DNA of 33,528 bases from an uncultured Pseudomonadota bacterium (GCA_913061055.1 CAJXVA010000043.1:1-33528); one strand, 5' to 3'; numbered from the stretch's first letter, positions 1-9,093 are shown. The notes: generated by a model from the sequence alone, not told the origin. Program-made: numbers and translations.

Positions 1-55
1 CAGGCTGTCCCCGCAGCGACGGCACTGCGCCACCAAGAAGCCGTGCTCGAAGTCT
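1..55. repeat. 55-bp exact copy of an internal transposase segment (3592-3646)
   Basis: The first 55 bases are identical to 3592-3646, inside the zinc-ribbon part of the IS91-type transposase; base 56 is the first difference (g versus c at 3647). Exactly 55 bp of identity at a contig end matches the overlap left by a de Bruijn assembler run at k=55 when a contig leaves a repeat. The genome therefore very likely holds at least one more transposase copy, broken at this base and joined to the gene that follows. A real short duplication is possible but less likely. Confidence 0.9.
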
Positions 56-975
56 GCACTATGGGCGCCGGGATGCCGAACTGTCCCGGCTTCAGGAGCT
101 GACAGCTGGCACGGTACGCAACTTTGACGAACAGGTCGCCAAGGTCGCCGCGAACCTTGAGAACGCATATCAGGAGAAGCGTGAGCGGTTGGAGGCAGAG
201 GTTGCCGAGACAGTTGAGCGCCACCGCCTCGAAAACGAGAAGGAGAGGCTGGCCATCGAGGAGCAGGCCCGCGAACGTGAGGAGAAGACGGCTAAGGGTG
301 AACGAGAACTCAAAGAGCGGCTCGCCGACGCGGAAACGATGGACAACCGCTACGCACGCCGGAAGATCCGGGGCGACCTAAAGACGGCGCTTGCGGCCAA
401 TGCGAAGACGTTTGCGTTGACGGAGGGTACGCAAGACCTCCGCCGTCCAGTCTTCTACTTCAGCATCGTGTTGCTGCTCGTGTGCTCGTGTTTGGCTTCG
501 CAGCGGGTGTCACCGGCTACGAACTCTTCAAGGTGGCGTTGTCCAGCAACGGCGTTCCTGCCCGGTACGTCTCGCTCTCGGTTCGCCAGGTGTTTTTACG
601 GTCGGGTTCTCGGCCACGGCGGTTTTCTTCCTGCGATGGACCCACAGCTGGTCCCGGCAGCACGCGGAAGAGGAATTCCGGCTCAAGCGGCTGGCCCTCG
701 ACCTGGACCGCGCGAGTTGGGTCGTCGAAATGGCACTGGAGTGGAAGGACGAGCGAGAGAGCGAAATCCCGGCAGAACTATTGGAACGGCTTACCGCGGA
801 GCTTTTCGTCTCAGATCGGTCAAGAGAGCAGCGGCTCCACCCCGGCGGCGCGTTGGCCTCTGCGATCTTGGGGTCCTCGGCTGAGGCGGAGGTGAACTTG
901 CAGGCGGGCAAGGTCCGGTTCGACCGAAAGGGCCTCGCGAAGCTGGAGAAGCCCGTCACGGCGCAGGCGGAATAG
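56..975 (+). pseudogene. Coiled-coil membrane protein, 5'-truncated, two frameshifts
   Basis: Not recognised. The reading frame is already open at base 56, so the N-terminus is missing. The first part (frame of base 189) is a charged heptad-like coiled coil rich in Glu, Arg and Ala (about 63-380), leading into a hydrophobic segment RRPVFYFSIVLLLV. There the frame must shift by -1 near 482-488 to continue as VFGFAAGVTGYELF, and again by -1 in the T run at 593-597 to continue as TVGFSATAVFFLRW, a second membrane helix. The last part, with motif MALEWKDERESEIPAELL, runs to the TAG at 973-975. Restoring one base at each site gives one continuous protein: long coiled coil, two TM helices, C-terminal helical region. 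The breaks may be real decay beside a mobile element or base-calling errors. Confidence 0.6.
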
Positions 976-1000
976 CAGGCTTGCCGCTCCCTCGGTTGTC

Positions 1001-2116
1001 CTACTCCACCGGCGTCAGCGTGAACCGGATCGGCTGAGGTTCGCCGGTGTCGGCCGCGAGCAGCACGACCCGGTAGGTCGAGGCGGGAAGGAACACCTCC
1101 TGGCCAGGGAAGACCCTCGTGGTCAGGGGAGCGTTGTTTGCTGCGAGGGGATCACCGTCGCTCGTGACATCGCCGAGCTGGTCAACGAGGTCACCGGGCT
1201 CCACCCGGCAACCGCCAATCTCAACCCGGTCAAGCCCCGCCGCTTCGACCAGGTAGGTCGCGTCGGTCTCGGTCGTGATGATGCGGATGGTGCCTAGACT
1301 GTCTACGTCGGAGCCGTGCCGAAGCCGAGTCGTGGTCGGCGAGGAGCAGTCCAACTCCGTCGCGAGGTCGAAGGCACCATCCCCGGACTGGAGTATGGGC
1401 TCGTCGGCGCAATCGAACGGCGAAGGCATAACTTCGGCTGCCTCGACATCGTAGACCTGCTCGATTGTGCCCAGATCCATGCCGTACACGTCTTCGAACG
1501 GCTCGCCTTGAAGGACTCTCACCACGGGCTCGACGCCTTGTCGCTCGATCAGCCAACGAATGAAGTGCGCTGGAATGCGATACAGCACGTCATCGCTCGC
1601 GGACTCTTCGACGAGGTCGGACGGAAGGTACACAATCGGGTGCTCGCTCAGAGCTTCAGCAATTCCCTCGTACCAAAAACTCGCGTAGTTTGGATCCAGC
1701 TCAGTCGATACAATGTGAACCAGCTCATGAGCGATAGCCGCGGGGGCCGCGAGGGCGACGTCATCACGCACGCGGTAGCAACCTTGGACATTGCGCTGAC
1801 ACCCGGGAATCTGAATAGAAAATCCGCTATCCTCTGTCTCAAGAAAGATGTCAGCTCCTGAATACGCATAGAGTGTATGCGGCTCCTCGACTTCCGCGCC
1901 AAGCGCAGTTTCCACACGGGTGGTAGCCAAGTCGAGCCACCGGAGGTCGCCCTCGCACAGTGGTTCCTCGAAGGAAGTCGCGACCTCCAACTCCTGGGTT
2001 ACGTACAGAATCGGAAGCCTCTCCAGGTCCGACACTTCCGACGGTTCTTCGCAGCCGCCCACGAGAGTGGCGGCTGCGAAGAGGAGAAACCGTCGAGCTA
2101 GCCTACGAGCGTCCAC
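1001..2116 (-). CDS. Putative lipoprotein with HExxH metallopeptidase motif
   Basis: 371 residues, GTG start at 2116. The N-terminus is a signal peptide with a lipobox (LVGGC, Cys22), so a lipid-anchored envelope protein is expected. Residues 130-134 are HELVH, followed by YEGIAEALSE with Glu150 and Glu154 some 16-20 residues later, the arrangement seen in zinc metallopeptidases of the gluzincin type. No specific peptidase family is recognised and the substrate is unknown. The C-terminal 130 residues look beta-rich and carry a few Cys. The start overlaps by 19 bases the restored end of the upstream PDZ gene (stop 2098-2100), so the two were probably translationally coupled. It is the only unbroken gene in the damaged left 4.3 kb. 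The motif is seen; peptidase activity is inferred. Confidence 0.75.
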   Translation of the reverse strand: MDARRLARRFLLFAAATLVGGCEEPSEVSDLERLPILYVTQELEVATSFEEPLCEGDLRWLDLATTRVETALGAEVEEPHTLYAYSGADIFLETEDSGFSIQIPGCQRNVQGCYRVRDDVALAAPAAIAHELVHIVSTELDPNYASFWYEGIAEALSEHPIVYLPSDLVEESASDDVLYRIPAHFIRWLIERQGVEPVVRVLQGEPFEDVYGMDLGTIEQVYDVEAAEVMPSPFDCADEPILQSGDGAFDLATELDCSSPTTTRLRHGSDVDSLGTIRIITTETDATYLVEAAGLDRVEIGGCRVEPGDLVDQLGDVTSDGDPLAANNAPLTTRVFPGQEVFLPASTYRVVLLAADTGEPQPIRFTLTPVE

Positions 2117-2590
2117 GTGAGGGTCACGGTACTACCACCGCGCAGAACCGTCACGGTGAAGTGCTGGTGCCGGAGAGGAACGAGTTGAAGACGGTCTCGG
2201 CGCCGGCCCACGTCGTCACATCCTGGCCGTTAATCGTCTGCACCTGATCTAAGTTGCGCAGGCCAACTTCATAGAGCAGCTCGCCCGCGTCGGCGTCGGC
2301 GATCTCGAATCCGCCGGGCTTGGAGACGATCTTGGCGTCATCGCAGGACCACAGCGGTGAAGAGTCGTCAAAGGTCAAGCCCTCTGCGAACGTCTCGTTG
2401 ACCTCGTATACGCCAGCCACGAGATCAACCTTGTTCGTCGGCCGCCAATCGCTACAGTCCCCAGACACCGATGCCGACTTGCAGGGGAGTACGATGTAGT
2501 CCAGCATTTCTAGCGGCTGGCCTGCGACGTCAAATTGCGATTCGCAGTGGTTCTCACACTTGTCTGAACCGTCCCAACACAGGAAGGGTC
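2098..2590 (-). pseudogene. PDZ-domain protein, N-terminus lost to the IS remnant, C-terminal frameshift
   Basis: The frame from about 2590 down to 2151 encodes a Cys-containing segment (KCENHCESQF, CKSASVSGDCSDW) and then a PDZ domain of the GspC/HtrA kind: GELLYEVGLRNLDQVQTING. It stops early at 2151-2153. One base out of frame, beginning near 2160, the expected last PDZ strands continue as FTVTVLRGGSTVTLTWTLVG and end at a TAG at 2098-2100. The restored end overlaps the next gene's start, which supports this as the original structure. Upstream the frame runs into transposase sequence between about 2570 and 2600, so the original N-terminus (signal peptide and any further domains) is gone. 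PDZ identity rests on the GLRNLDQVQTING core. Confidence 0.65.
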
Positions 2591-3848
2591 CAAGGCAGGC
2601 GGGAAGGGGCAGCATCACGGAGCTGAGCGTGCAGCAAAGTGGTGATGGCAGGGAGCTCGAGCTGGCCGCGCGGGATGAAGAGCGAGAGCTGCTTGGGCTC
2701 GGGCTCGTCAGTGCGCGGCACGACGGCGGAGCGCAGGGCGTGGTGGGCCGAGAGCACGCCGTAGTACAGGACGGTGTGGGCCCGCGGCGGCGGGACGAGT
2801 GCACACAGCCGAGCGAGAAAGGTGTCGGGGGTCATCTGGGCGAAGGTGGCCCCGAAGCGATTGGGCTTCTTGAAGTGCACCCGCACTTGCCCGTCTTGGG
2901 TGCGCTGTACGGCATCGAGGGCGAAGGGCGGGCGCAGGAGATAGCGGCATACCCGCTCGAGGCGCTTGCGGTCGCGTCCGTCGACGGTGACGGCGGCGTG
3001 CAGCTGCATGCCGAAGCCGCGGACGAGCATCGGCGAGGCCGGCGGCGCAGCGCAGGGCGAGGGTCCGACAGCACGCAGCGGCAAGCCGAGCTGGACGCAG
3101 GCCACGAGCGCTTCGTCGACAGGCTCGGACAGGTCGGCGTGCAGGCGCTGTAGCGTCCGTAACAGGTCTTGCTCGCCGAGGCCGATGACGGGCAAGAACA
3201 CCGCCGCATCGTCTGCCACCGCCGGCGCCTCGAAGCAGCCATCGGTGACCAGCGCATGCAGATGCACGAACAAGCCCAGGTCACTGCGGAAGCGCTGCAC
3301 CACGATGAGCACCCCGGGGTGCAGGTTGCTGCTGCTGCGCAACCCGTGCTCGCGCTTGCTCTGCTGCCGAAGCGTCTGCATCGCCCGCTTCGCAAACCGC
3401 TGACACACCCGCCCGAGCAGCTGCCGGTCGTACCCCAGCCGCACCGCCATCGGCCCCTCGAAGCTCAGCACCCACTGCCGCCACGGTACCGCCGGCAGAC
3501 GATGCTCGACCAGGAGCGCCGCGGTCTCGGCCATGCGCCGGCCCATACACGAGGGGCAGATTCCCCGGCTTTTGCAGGCAAACGGGACACGCAGGCTGTC
3601 CCCGCAGCGACGGCACTGCGCCACCAAGAAGCCGTGCTCGAAGTCTCCGCAGGTGATGAACGCTTCGAGCTCGTCCCGCAGAAATCCCGGCAGGGGCCGG
3701 CGCGTTCCTCGAGCCGCTCGCGGAACGCAGGCCAGTGCTCGCGCACCAGGGCGAGGGCGTCGCTGTCCTGGGTGGTCCGCGGAACGTAGCGCGCCTGGGC
3801 GTGACTGCTGGCCACTGCACGGCGCTGCTGATGCGCGTGCCAGGCCAC
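2590..3848 (-). pseudogene. IS91-family (Y2 rolling-circle type) transposase, frameshifted and 3'-truncated
   Basis: The main frame has the N-terminal zinc-ribbon signature of IS91-type transposases (CRRCGDSLRVPF then CKSRGICPSCMGRRMAE), followed by WVLSFEGPMAVRLGYD, a VHLHALVTDG metal-binding stretch typical of HUH enzymes, and LVRGFGMQLHAAVTVDG. The family N-terminus lies in another frame (YVPRTTQDSDALALVREHWP, then AFRERLEERAG) and joins GFLRDELEAFITCG only through a one-base shift within about 3691-3700. The C-terminus ends at RLPWTLPVL, just before the usual C-terminal Cys motif CPxCGGR, and runs into the PDZ gene. Full-length relatives usually continue for some 60 residues or more. The element is therefore dead unless helped in trans. 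Part of its sequence is repeated at the window's left end. Confidence 0.85.
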
Positions 3849-3855
3849 TCACGCA

Positions 3856-3910
3856 CCGCCGTCTTCGAAGGCGGTTGCGCGGCTCGTGGGTCGCCACGTG
3901 GCCCACGAGC
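3856..3910. repeat. Paired hairpins upstream of the transposase (possible element end)
   Basis: Two inverted repeats lie just 5' of the transposase on its own strand. The stronger has perfect 9-bp arms GCTCGTGGG (3882-3890) and CCCACGAGC (3902-3910) around an 11-nt loop that itself contains the palindrome CCACGTGG. The weaker has 5-bp arms CCGCC/GGCGG (3856-3860, 3870-3874) around a loop containing CTTCGAAG. IS91-type elements lack terminal inverted repeats but have subterminal hairpins at their origin and terminus, so these may mark one end. That role is inferred; no target duplication is expected for this family. Confidence 0.5.
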
Positions 3911-4037
3911 GGGCCGGCCGACTGCATCAATGGCCATACCTCGGCAGTCTCGGCAGCGAGTCCTACGCGCGAGCGAAGACGCAAAAACGCCCGACTCACA
4001 AAGAGCCCGGCGTCCTTCGTCAGCGTCCTACCGGACC

Positions 4038-4313
4038 CTACGGCACCGGCGTAAACGCCATCCGAACCTCAACCTGCTGATCCCCATCGGCCAGGTTGCA
4101 GACAGAGTCGTCATCCCGCCAGCCGTCCTCGTAGTCGATCACGACCTCATGATCGCCGAGGTTGTCGTCGCCGTTGAGGAACCCATCGGACTCGCGCAGG
4201 TTGATCGAGATCGTGAAGCTGTGGTCCGGCTGCGGTGAGAAGAAAGTGTGAAGCTGGGTGCAAGGCCCCGCCCGCGCCGCGACATGACCCTCTACCGGCC
4301 CTGCGTTCCGCAT
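4038..4313 (-). pseudogene. C-terminal fragment of an unrecognised beta-rich protein
   Basis: The minus-strand frame ending at 4038 encodes a protein-like stretch: CTQLHTFFSPQPDHSFTISI, then NLRESDGFLNGDDNLGDHEV, VIDYEDGW and a final VEVRMAFTPVP. The alternating hydrophobic pattern with an Asp/Asn-rich turn suggests a beta-sandwich end domain. An in-frame ATG exists at 4313, giving 91 residues, but it overlaps the first base pair of the sigma-factor start at 4312, and residues before CTQL do not look like a signal or a natural N-terminus. I read it as the 3' remnant of a gene cut off when the sigma locus or the mobile element arrived; a small intact gene is the alternative. No family is recognised. 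Confidence 0.4.
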
Positions 4314-4862
4314 GCCTACCGCCTCCCCCACGTCCGAGCCGCTGACACCCGCGCGGTTTGCGATGCTCTTTCGAGCGTCATCGCGAGTGCTGTGGTGCGT
4401 GGCCGTGGGCGTGGTCGGCGACCGGGAGCAGGGGGAAGACATCGTGCAGGAGGCAGCATTGCTGGCACTCGGCAAGCTCGACACGTTTCGTCCTGGCTCG
4501 AGCTTCCCGGCCTGGATGGGGCAGTACGTCCGGTACCTGGCGCTCAATCAGCGTCGCAAGTCGCAGCGCCGACAGCGGGCGCTCGACGCCGACGGACCCA
4601 GCCTCGTTCCCCAAGCTCCGACCGCCCCCCAGGACCCCCAAGCGTTGTTTGACCGCAACGTCGCGCAGGCACTGGCCACGCTCAGCGAATCGCAGCGCAC
4701 CTGTCTTCTGCTCAAGACGGTCGTCGAGCTGGAGTATGGCGAGATCGCGGACCTCCTCGAGATGCCCCCGGGTACAGCGATGAGTCACGTGTCCCGAGCC
4801 CGCGCCAAGATGCGCTCGCTCCTGCAACCAGAATCCAACACAAGCCCCAAGGAGGCGGTGCC

Positions 4863-4866
<4 letters not shown>
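4312..4866 (+). CDS. ECF-type RNA polymerase sigma factor
   Basis: 184 residues. Region 2 spans about residues 15-85, including VVGDREQGEDIVQEAALLAL and a WMGQYVRYLALNQRRKSQRR DNA-contact segment. Region 4 spans about 118-175, with LATLSESQRTCLLLKTVVEL and the helix-turn-helix EYGEIADLLEMPPGTAMSHV followed by SRARAKMRSLL. Size and layout fit a group 4 (ECF) sigma factor directing RNA polymerase to alternative promoters. The stop overlaps the next gene's start (ATGA, 4863-4866), which is the usual arrangement for a sigma and its membrane-bound regulator. No strong Shine-Dalgarno sequence precedes the ATG; a later start would cut region 2, so 4312 is kept. Confidence 0.88.
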
Positions 4867-5630
<764 letters not shown>

Positions 5631-5692
5631 GGGCCGGTTCGTCCCATCGCCGCCGAGCCGGATAGAGAGAGCTGCTAGCATCTGCTCGAAAG

Positions 5693-6715
5693 ATGCTGCT
5701 GGCCATCATCGCGACCCGGTCATTGCCGCTCGTCATCGCCCCGATCCCCGAGGCACCCACGACCCACCCCGCCGAGTACACGCTGGATTGGACGGCACCG
5801 ACGACCTGTCCTGACGAAGCTGCGATTCGCGAAGAGATCGACGCGAAGCTTCCCTCCGAACCCGGGGGTCAGGGCACGCTTGGCGTGGTCGGAAAAATCA
5901 CGCAAACCGATGCCGGATACGACCTGGTGCTGGAGACCCGGTGGGGGGAGAAGTACAGCGAGGCGCGTGTCTCGTCCCCGGTCTGCGATGACCTCGCCGT
6001 TGGCGCGACCACGATCGTGGTCTTGTCGATCGTTCCCTCATGGGGAGCGCCCCAGGTGGAGTCCGAAGATCTCGACATCCCCGCAAGGCCCCCGCTCGAA
6101 GAGGAGGTGCCACGCCATGGCCCCGCACCAAGGGAAGCGGTGGCACAGGAGCCCCTCGACCCAGCGTTCGCACCGCAGCAACCCCGACCCGAACCAGCGA
6201 GCGATCGCCGGCAACGCCTCTCGAGGCCACGGATTTCCTTGTCGCTTGGAGCGGGCCCCGAGTATGGCGCACTGCGAAATACGACCGCCGCGGTCGAGCT
6301 GCGAGCTGGGCTCCGATGGGAACGCGCCAGCGTCGAGCTCCATGGCGTGTACCTGACACCTCGAGAGGCCCCGCCCGCAGCCGCGGGTCGCGTCCAGCTC
6401 GGGGGTGCGGGCGCGCGTGGGTGCTGGTGGCCGGTGAACCGCCGCTGGGGCTGGTCAGTATGCGGAGGGGCCGAGGCCGGAGGACTACGCTTTGCCAGCC
6501 TCGAACCCGCCGGACGTGACACAACCGGGCCCTGGTTTGGTCCATTGGCCAGCTCGAGCGCCCACCTGAGCCTGGGAAGGGTCGGTGTTTTTGCGGGCGC
6601 CGAAGCTGTGGTCCGTGCCGTTGGAACGCGGGTGACACGCCTCTCGACCGGCGTCTTCCGCCCCCGGATCGTCTCGGTTCGGGCTGTCGCGGGGCTCCGA
6701 TTCGAGTTCCGGTGA
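5693..6715 (+). CDS. Exported protein with C-terminal beta-barrel-like domain
   Basis: 340 residues. The N-terminus (MLLAIIATRSLPLVIAPIPEA) resembles a short signal peptide. Residues 30-120 match a pattern I know from unnamed myxobacterial proteins placed beside ECF sigma genes: LDWTAPTTCPDEAAIREEID at the start, and SPVCDDLAVGATTIVVLSIV near residue 95-114, with one Cys in each. A Pro/Arg/Glu-rich linker follows, then from about residue 180 alternating amphipathic strands (ELRAGLRWERASVELHGVYL, VRAVAGLRFEF) ending in an aromatic-rich strand, as in outer-membrane barrels. It lies 62 bp after the candidate anti-sigma gene on the same strand, forming a sigma/anti-sigma/envelope cassette. The function is unknown; envelope location is inferred. 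Confidence 0.7.
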   Translation: MLLAIIATRSLPLVIAPIPEAPTTHPAEYTLDWTAPTTCPDEAAIREEIDAKLPSEPGGQGTLGVVGKITQTDAGYDLVLETRWGEKYSEARVSSPVCDDLAVGATTIVVLSIVPSWGAPQVESEDLDIPARPPLEEEVPRHGPAPREAVAQEPLDPAFAPQQPRPEPASDRRQRLSRPRISLSLGAGPEYGALRNTTAAVELRAGLRWERASVELHGVYLTPREAPPAAAGRVQLGGAGARGCWWPVNRRWGWSVCGGAEAGGLRFASLEPAGRDTTGPWFGPLASSSAHLSLGRVGVFAGAEAVVRAVGTRVTRLSTGVFRPRIVSVRAVAGLRFEFR

Positions 6716-6773
6716 ACTTTTTTCGAGGACCACTTCACGAAACGGTCCGAACCTGGACATCGTCCGATCAGCG

Positions 6774-7907
6774 GTGAATCTCTCCCACGAACAACTCGGT
6801 CCCGGACCGACCTTCAGGACCGCATACCGCGTCTATCGAGGGGTCGTTGCGGCGACGCTGCGCCGAAACGGGGTCTCGGAGGCTTCTCTCGATGATGCGA
6901 TCCAGGACACGTTCCTCGTCGCCTACCGGCGCCGTGACGACTTTGATGGCCGTGGCGTTCAAGCTTGGTTGCGCGCAATCGCTCGACGCGTGGCACACAA
7001 TCATCGCCGGACCGAGTCCCGCGCGGCTCGCAAGCACATCGCGCTCGAGTTCGGTTCCAAACGAGCCCCCGCCGATGCAGACGTTCACGCCAACGTTCAG
7101 GTCATCGAGCAGTTCGTCGCGTCGTTGTCCCCCACCGAGCGCGAGCTGTTCGTGCGCTCGGAGCTCGAAGGGCAGACGAGCCGAGAACTCGCCGACTCCC
7201 TGCAAGAGAACCCCAACACCCTCTACAGCCGGATCCGGGTCCTACGTCAACGACTTCGCCAGGGTCTACATTCGGTCCTCGCGGTCGCTGCCCCAGGGCT
7301 CAAGCCTGCGGGTCTGCTCGGCGCCGCGGTGTTGGGACTGGGCGCGACCGTGTTCATCGTGAGCCGGCCCAACGCGCCCCTTCAAACCGTACGGGCTCTC
7401 GGTGACGGTTCGGTGATGCCTCTCCCCGGTTCGGGTCCCACGAGAACCGACGCGCACGTGCCCCAACCGACATCATCCTCGCCGCCGGACTCAGCGACCA
7501 ACCGAGCCCTCAAGCGACCGCCCGCCCCGGCCGTCCCTCAACAAGAAACAGCTCCCGTGCCGCCGCGGCGCGCCAGATCCACCTCCCGACAGCCTCAACC
7601 CCAGACACGAAACACCCAGCTGGCCGAGCAGAGTCGTCGCCTCCTCGAGGCGGACCAAGCCTTGCGCCGAGGAGAGTTCGTGGCGGCCCTGGCTCTGCTC
7701 GACCAGCACGCGGTCGATTTCCCTCGAAGTGCCCTCGCCGAACTCCGCGAAGCGATTCGAATCGATGTGCTCTCACGCAGCGGAAAGCGCCAAGAGGCTT
7801 GTTCTCTCGCACGCGACTTCCTCACCCGCTACGCAAACACGACGAGTTCTGCCCGCGTCGAAAAATCTTGCCCTGACGTTCACGAAGATCGGCGAAAACG
7901 GAAATAG
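6774..7907 (+). CDS. ECF sigma factor fused to a TM helix and helical-repeat domain
   Basis: 377 residues, GTG start. Region 2 covers about residues 15-82 (SLDDAIQDTFLVAYRRRDDF, then AWLRAIARRVAHNHRR). Region 4 covers about 115-165 (LSPTERELFVRSELEGQTSR with ELADSLQENPNTLYSRIRVL). A single hydrophobic helix follows at about 176-196 (LKPAGLLGAAVLGLGATVFI), then a Pro/Ser/Thr-rich linker and a C-terminal TPR-like region (about 285-365; LLEADQALRRGEFVAALALL). The sigma activity is thus tied to a membrane anchor and an extracytoplasmic sensor-like domain in one polypeptide, which could act as a built-in anti-sigma released by proteolysis; this is inference. The next gene, an exported lipoprotein, starts 7 bp after the stop. 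Confidence 0.82.
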   Translation: MNLSHEQLGPGPTFRTAYRVYRGVVAATLRRNGVSEASLDDAIQDTFLVAYRRRDDFDGRGVQAWLRAIARRVAHNHRRTESRAARKHIALEFGSKRAPADADVHANVQVIEQFVASLSPTERELFVRSELEGQTSRELADSLQENPNTLYSRIRVLRQRLRQGLHSVLAVAAPGLKPAGLLGAAVLGLGATVFIVSRPNAPLQTVRALGDGSVMPLPGSGPTRTDAHVPQPTSSSPPDSATNRALKRPPAPAVPQQETAPVPPRRARSTSRQPQPQTRNTQLAEQSRRLLEADQALRRGEFVAALALLDQHAVDFPRSALAELREAIRIDVLSRSGKRQEACSLARDFLTRYANTTSSARVEKSCPDVHEDRRKRK

Positions 7908-7914
7908 CCTCAAC

Positions 7915-9093
7915 ATGGAAAGACACGTTTTCTCTCTGTGCGTTTCGTTGTTGGCGCTTGCGGGTCCTGGACTCGGCGGCTGTGTGCTGGTCGACAAGGA
8001 AGTTGGATCCGACGGAGACAGCGGAGCCGGCGAGTCAGACTCGGAAGGCGAACCGTCGGCTGCGCTCGGCGTGCCTCCGGAACAACTTTGGAGCCAGGAC
8101 GACCCCGGGATGAACGTGGAGAGCGTCGCGGCGGGCGAAGCGGGGGGCGTCTTCATTGCCGGCACGCTCGAGGTGGTCACCGGCACCGGACTGGGCGTCG
8201 CCGTCCTCGAAAGCCTGTCGCCCGCTGACGGCTCCGTTCTTTGGAGCCGGACACTCGAGGGCCCTGAAGACCACTACTCCGTTCGAGTCATGAGCTACCA
8301 GACCGATGTGCTGGCCGTCTGGGACAGTCACGACTCCCCGTTGCGTGCGGCTCGATACTCGGCCGACGGCGACCTGATCTGGAGCACGGAACTCGTCGCC
8401 GACGATTCGTGGTGGCTCGCCGCTGCGGTCGTGGACGCCGGCGGCCAGGTGGCGATCGCCGGACGCAGCGGGGGTCTCGACGGTGCTGCGAAGTACGCCT
8501 TTGTCTCCACCGTCGATGCAAACAACGGGGCGCCCGGCTGGACGTGGAGCTCGGACGCCGGCGCAGAAGAAGCAACGGCTGTTGGCTACATCGCACAGGG
8601 CACGCTCGCGGTCGTCATCCAAGATGGCCTCGACGACACGGAGAGCTACGTGATAGCGCTGGGCGACGGAGGGGTTGAGGAGTCATCGTTCGCGCTGCCG
8701 ACCCAGCCGTACCCCGCCGGCGTCCGGGGCATCGCAAGCCTCGAGGGTGGACCGGCCCTCCTGGTGGGGCACACGAGAATCGAGCCAACGGCCAACGTGA
8801 CGTCCTGGCTCGGGTGGGTGTCCGACGGTGGCATTGCTGCGCAGGAAACGAACGTTGCGGAGCAAACCGTGTGGAACATGGCGTTCGAGGTGGCCGCTGT
8901 CCAGGGCGGCTTCATCGTTGCCGGGAAGGTCATCGAGGACCCGGGGGCCCCGCTCCAAGGTTGGCTCGGTGCGGTCGACGAGGATGGGACGCCTCTGTGG
9001 ACGATGACCGATGTTCCCGGAGTCGCGCTTGCCATCGGGGGGGACATGATCGTCACCGGCGCCAGAGGGCATGTCGAAGCGCGGTCATTCTAG
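7915..9093 (+). CDS. Exported lipoprotein, predicted beta-propeller
   Basis: 392 residues from the ATG at 7915. The frame is open further upstream, but that stretch overlaps the sigma gene, while MERHVFSLCVSLLALAGPGL runs into a good lipobox (LGGC). After the Cys comes an acidic Ser/Gly linker, then repeated units of about 45-50 residues with paired patterns such as GSVLWSRTLEGPEDHYSVRV, GDLIWSTELVADDSWW and GAPGWTWSSDAGAEEA. These Trp-containing blades resemble PQQ-like or SBBP-type beta-propellers. No enzymatic motif is seen. It directly follows the fused sigma factor and may be the surface part of the same sensory unit; that link is inferred from the 7-bp spacing. Confidence 0.75.
   Translation: MERHVFSLCVSLLALAGPGLGGCVLVDKEVGSDGDSGAGESDSEGEPSAALGVPPEQLWSQDDPGMNVESVAAGEAGGVFIAGTLEVVTGTGLGVAVLESLSPADGSVLWSRTLEGPEDHYSVRVMSYQTDVLAVWDSHDSPLRAARYSADGDLIWSTELVADDSWWLAAAVVDAGGQVAIAGRSGGLDGAAKYAFVSTVDANNGAPGWTWSSDAGAEEATAVGYIAQGTLAVVIQDGLDDTESYVIALGDGGVEESSFALPTQPYPAGVRGIASLEGGPALLVGHTRIEPTANVTSWLGWVSDGGIAAQETNVAEQTVWNMAFEVAAVQGGFIVAGKVIEDPGAPLQGWLGAVDEDGTPLWTMTDVPGVALAIGGDMIVTGARGHVEARSF

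Noticed and set aside
7729..7914. N-terminal extension of the propeller lipoprotein into the sigma gene.
   Set aside because: It would overlap the sigma coding sequence and hide a good signal peptide; the ATG at 7915 gives a proper lipobox.
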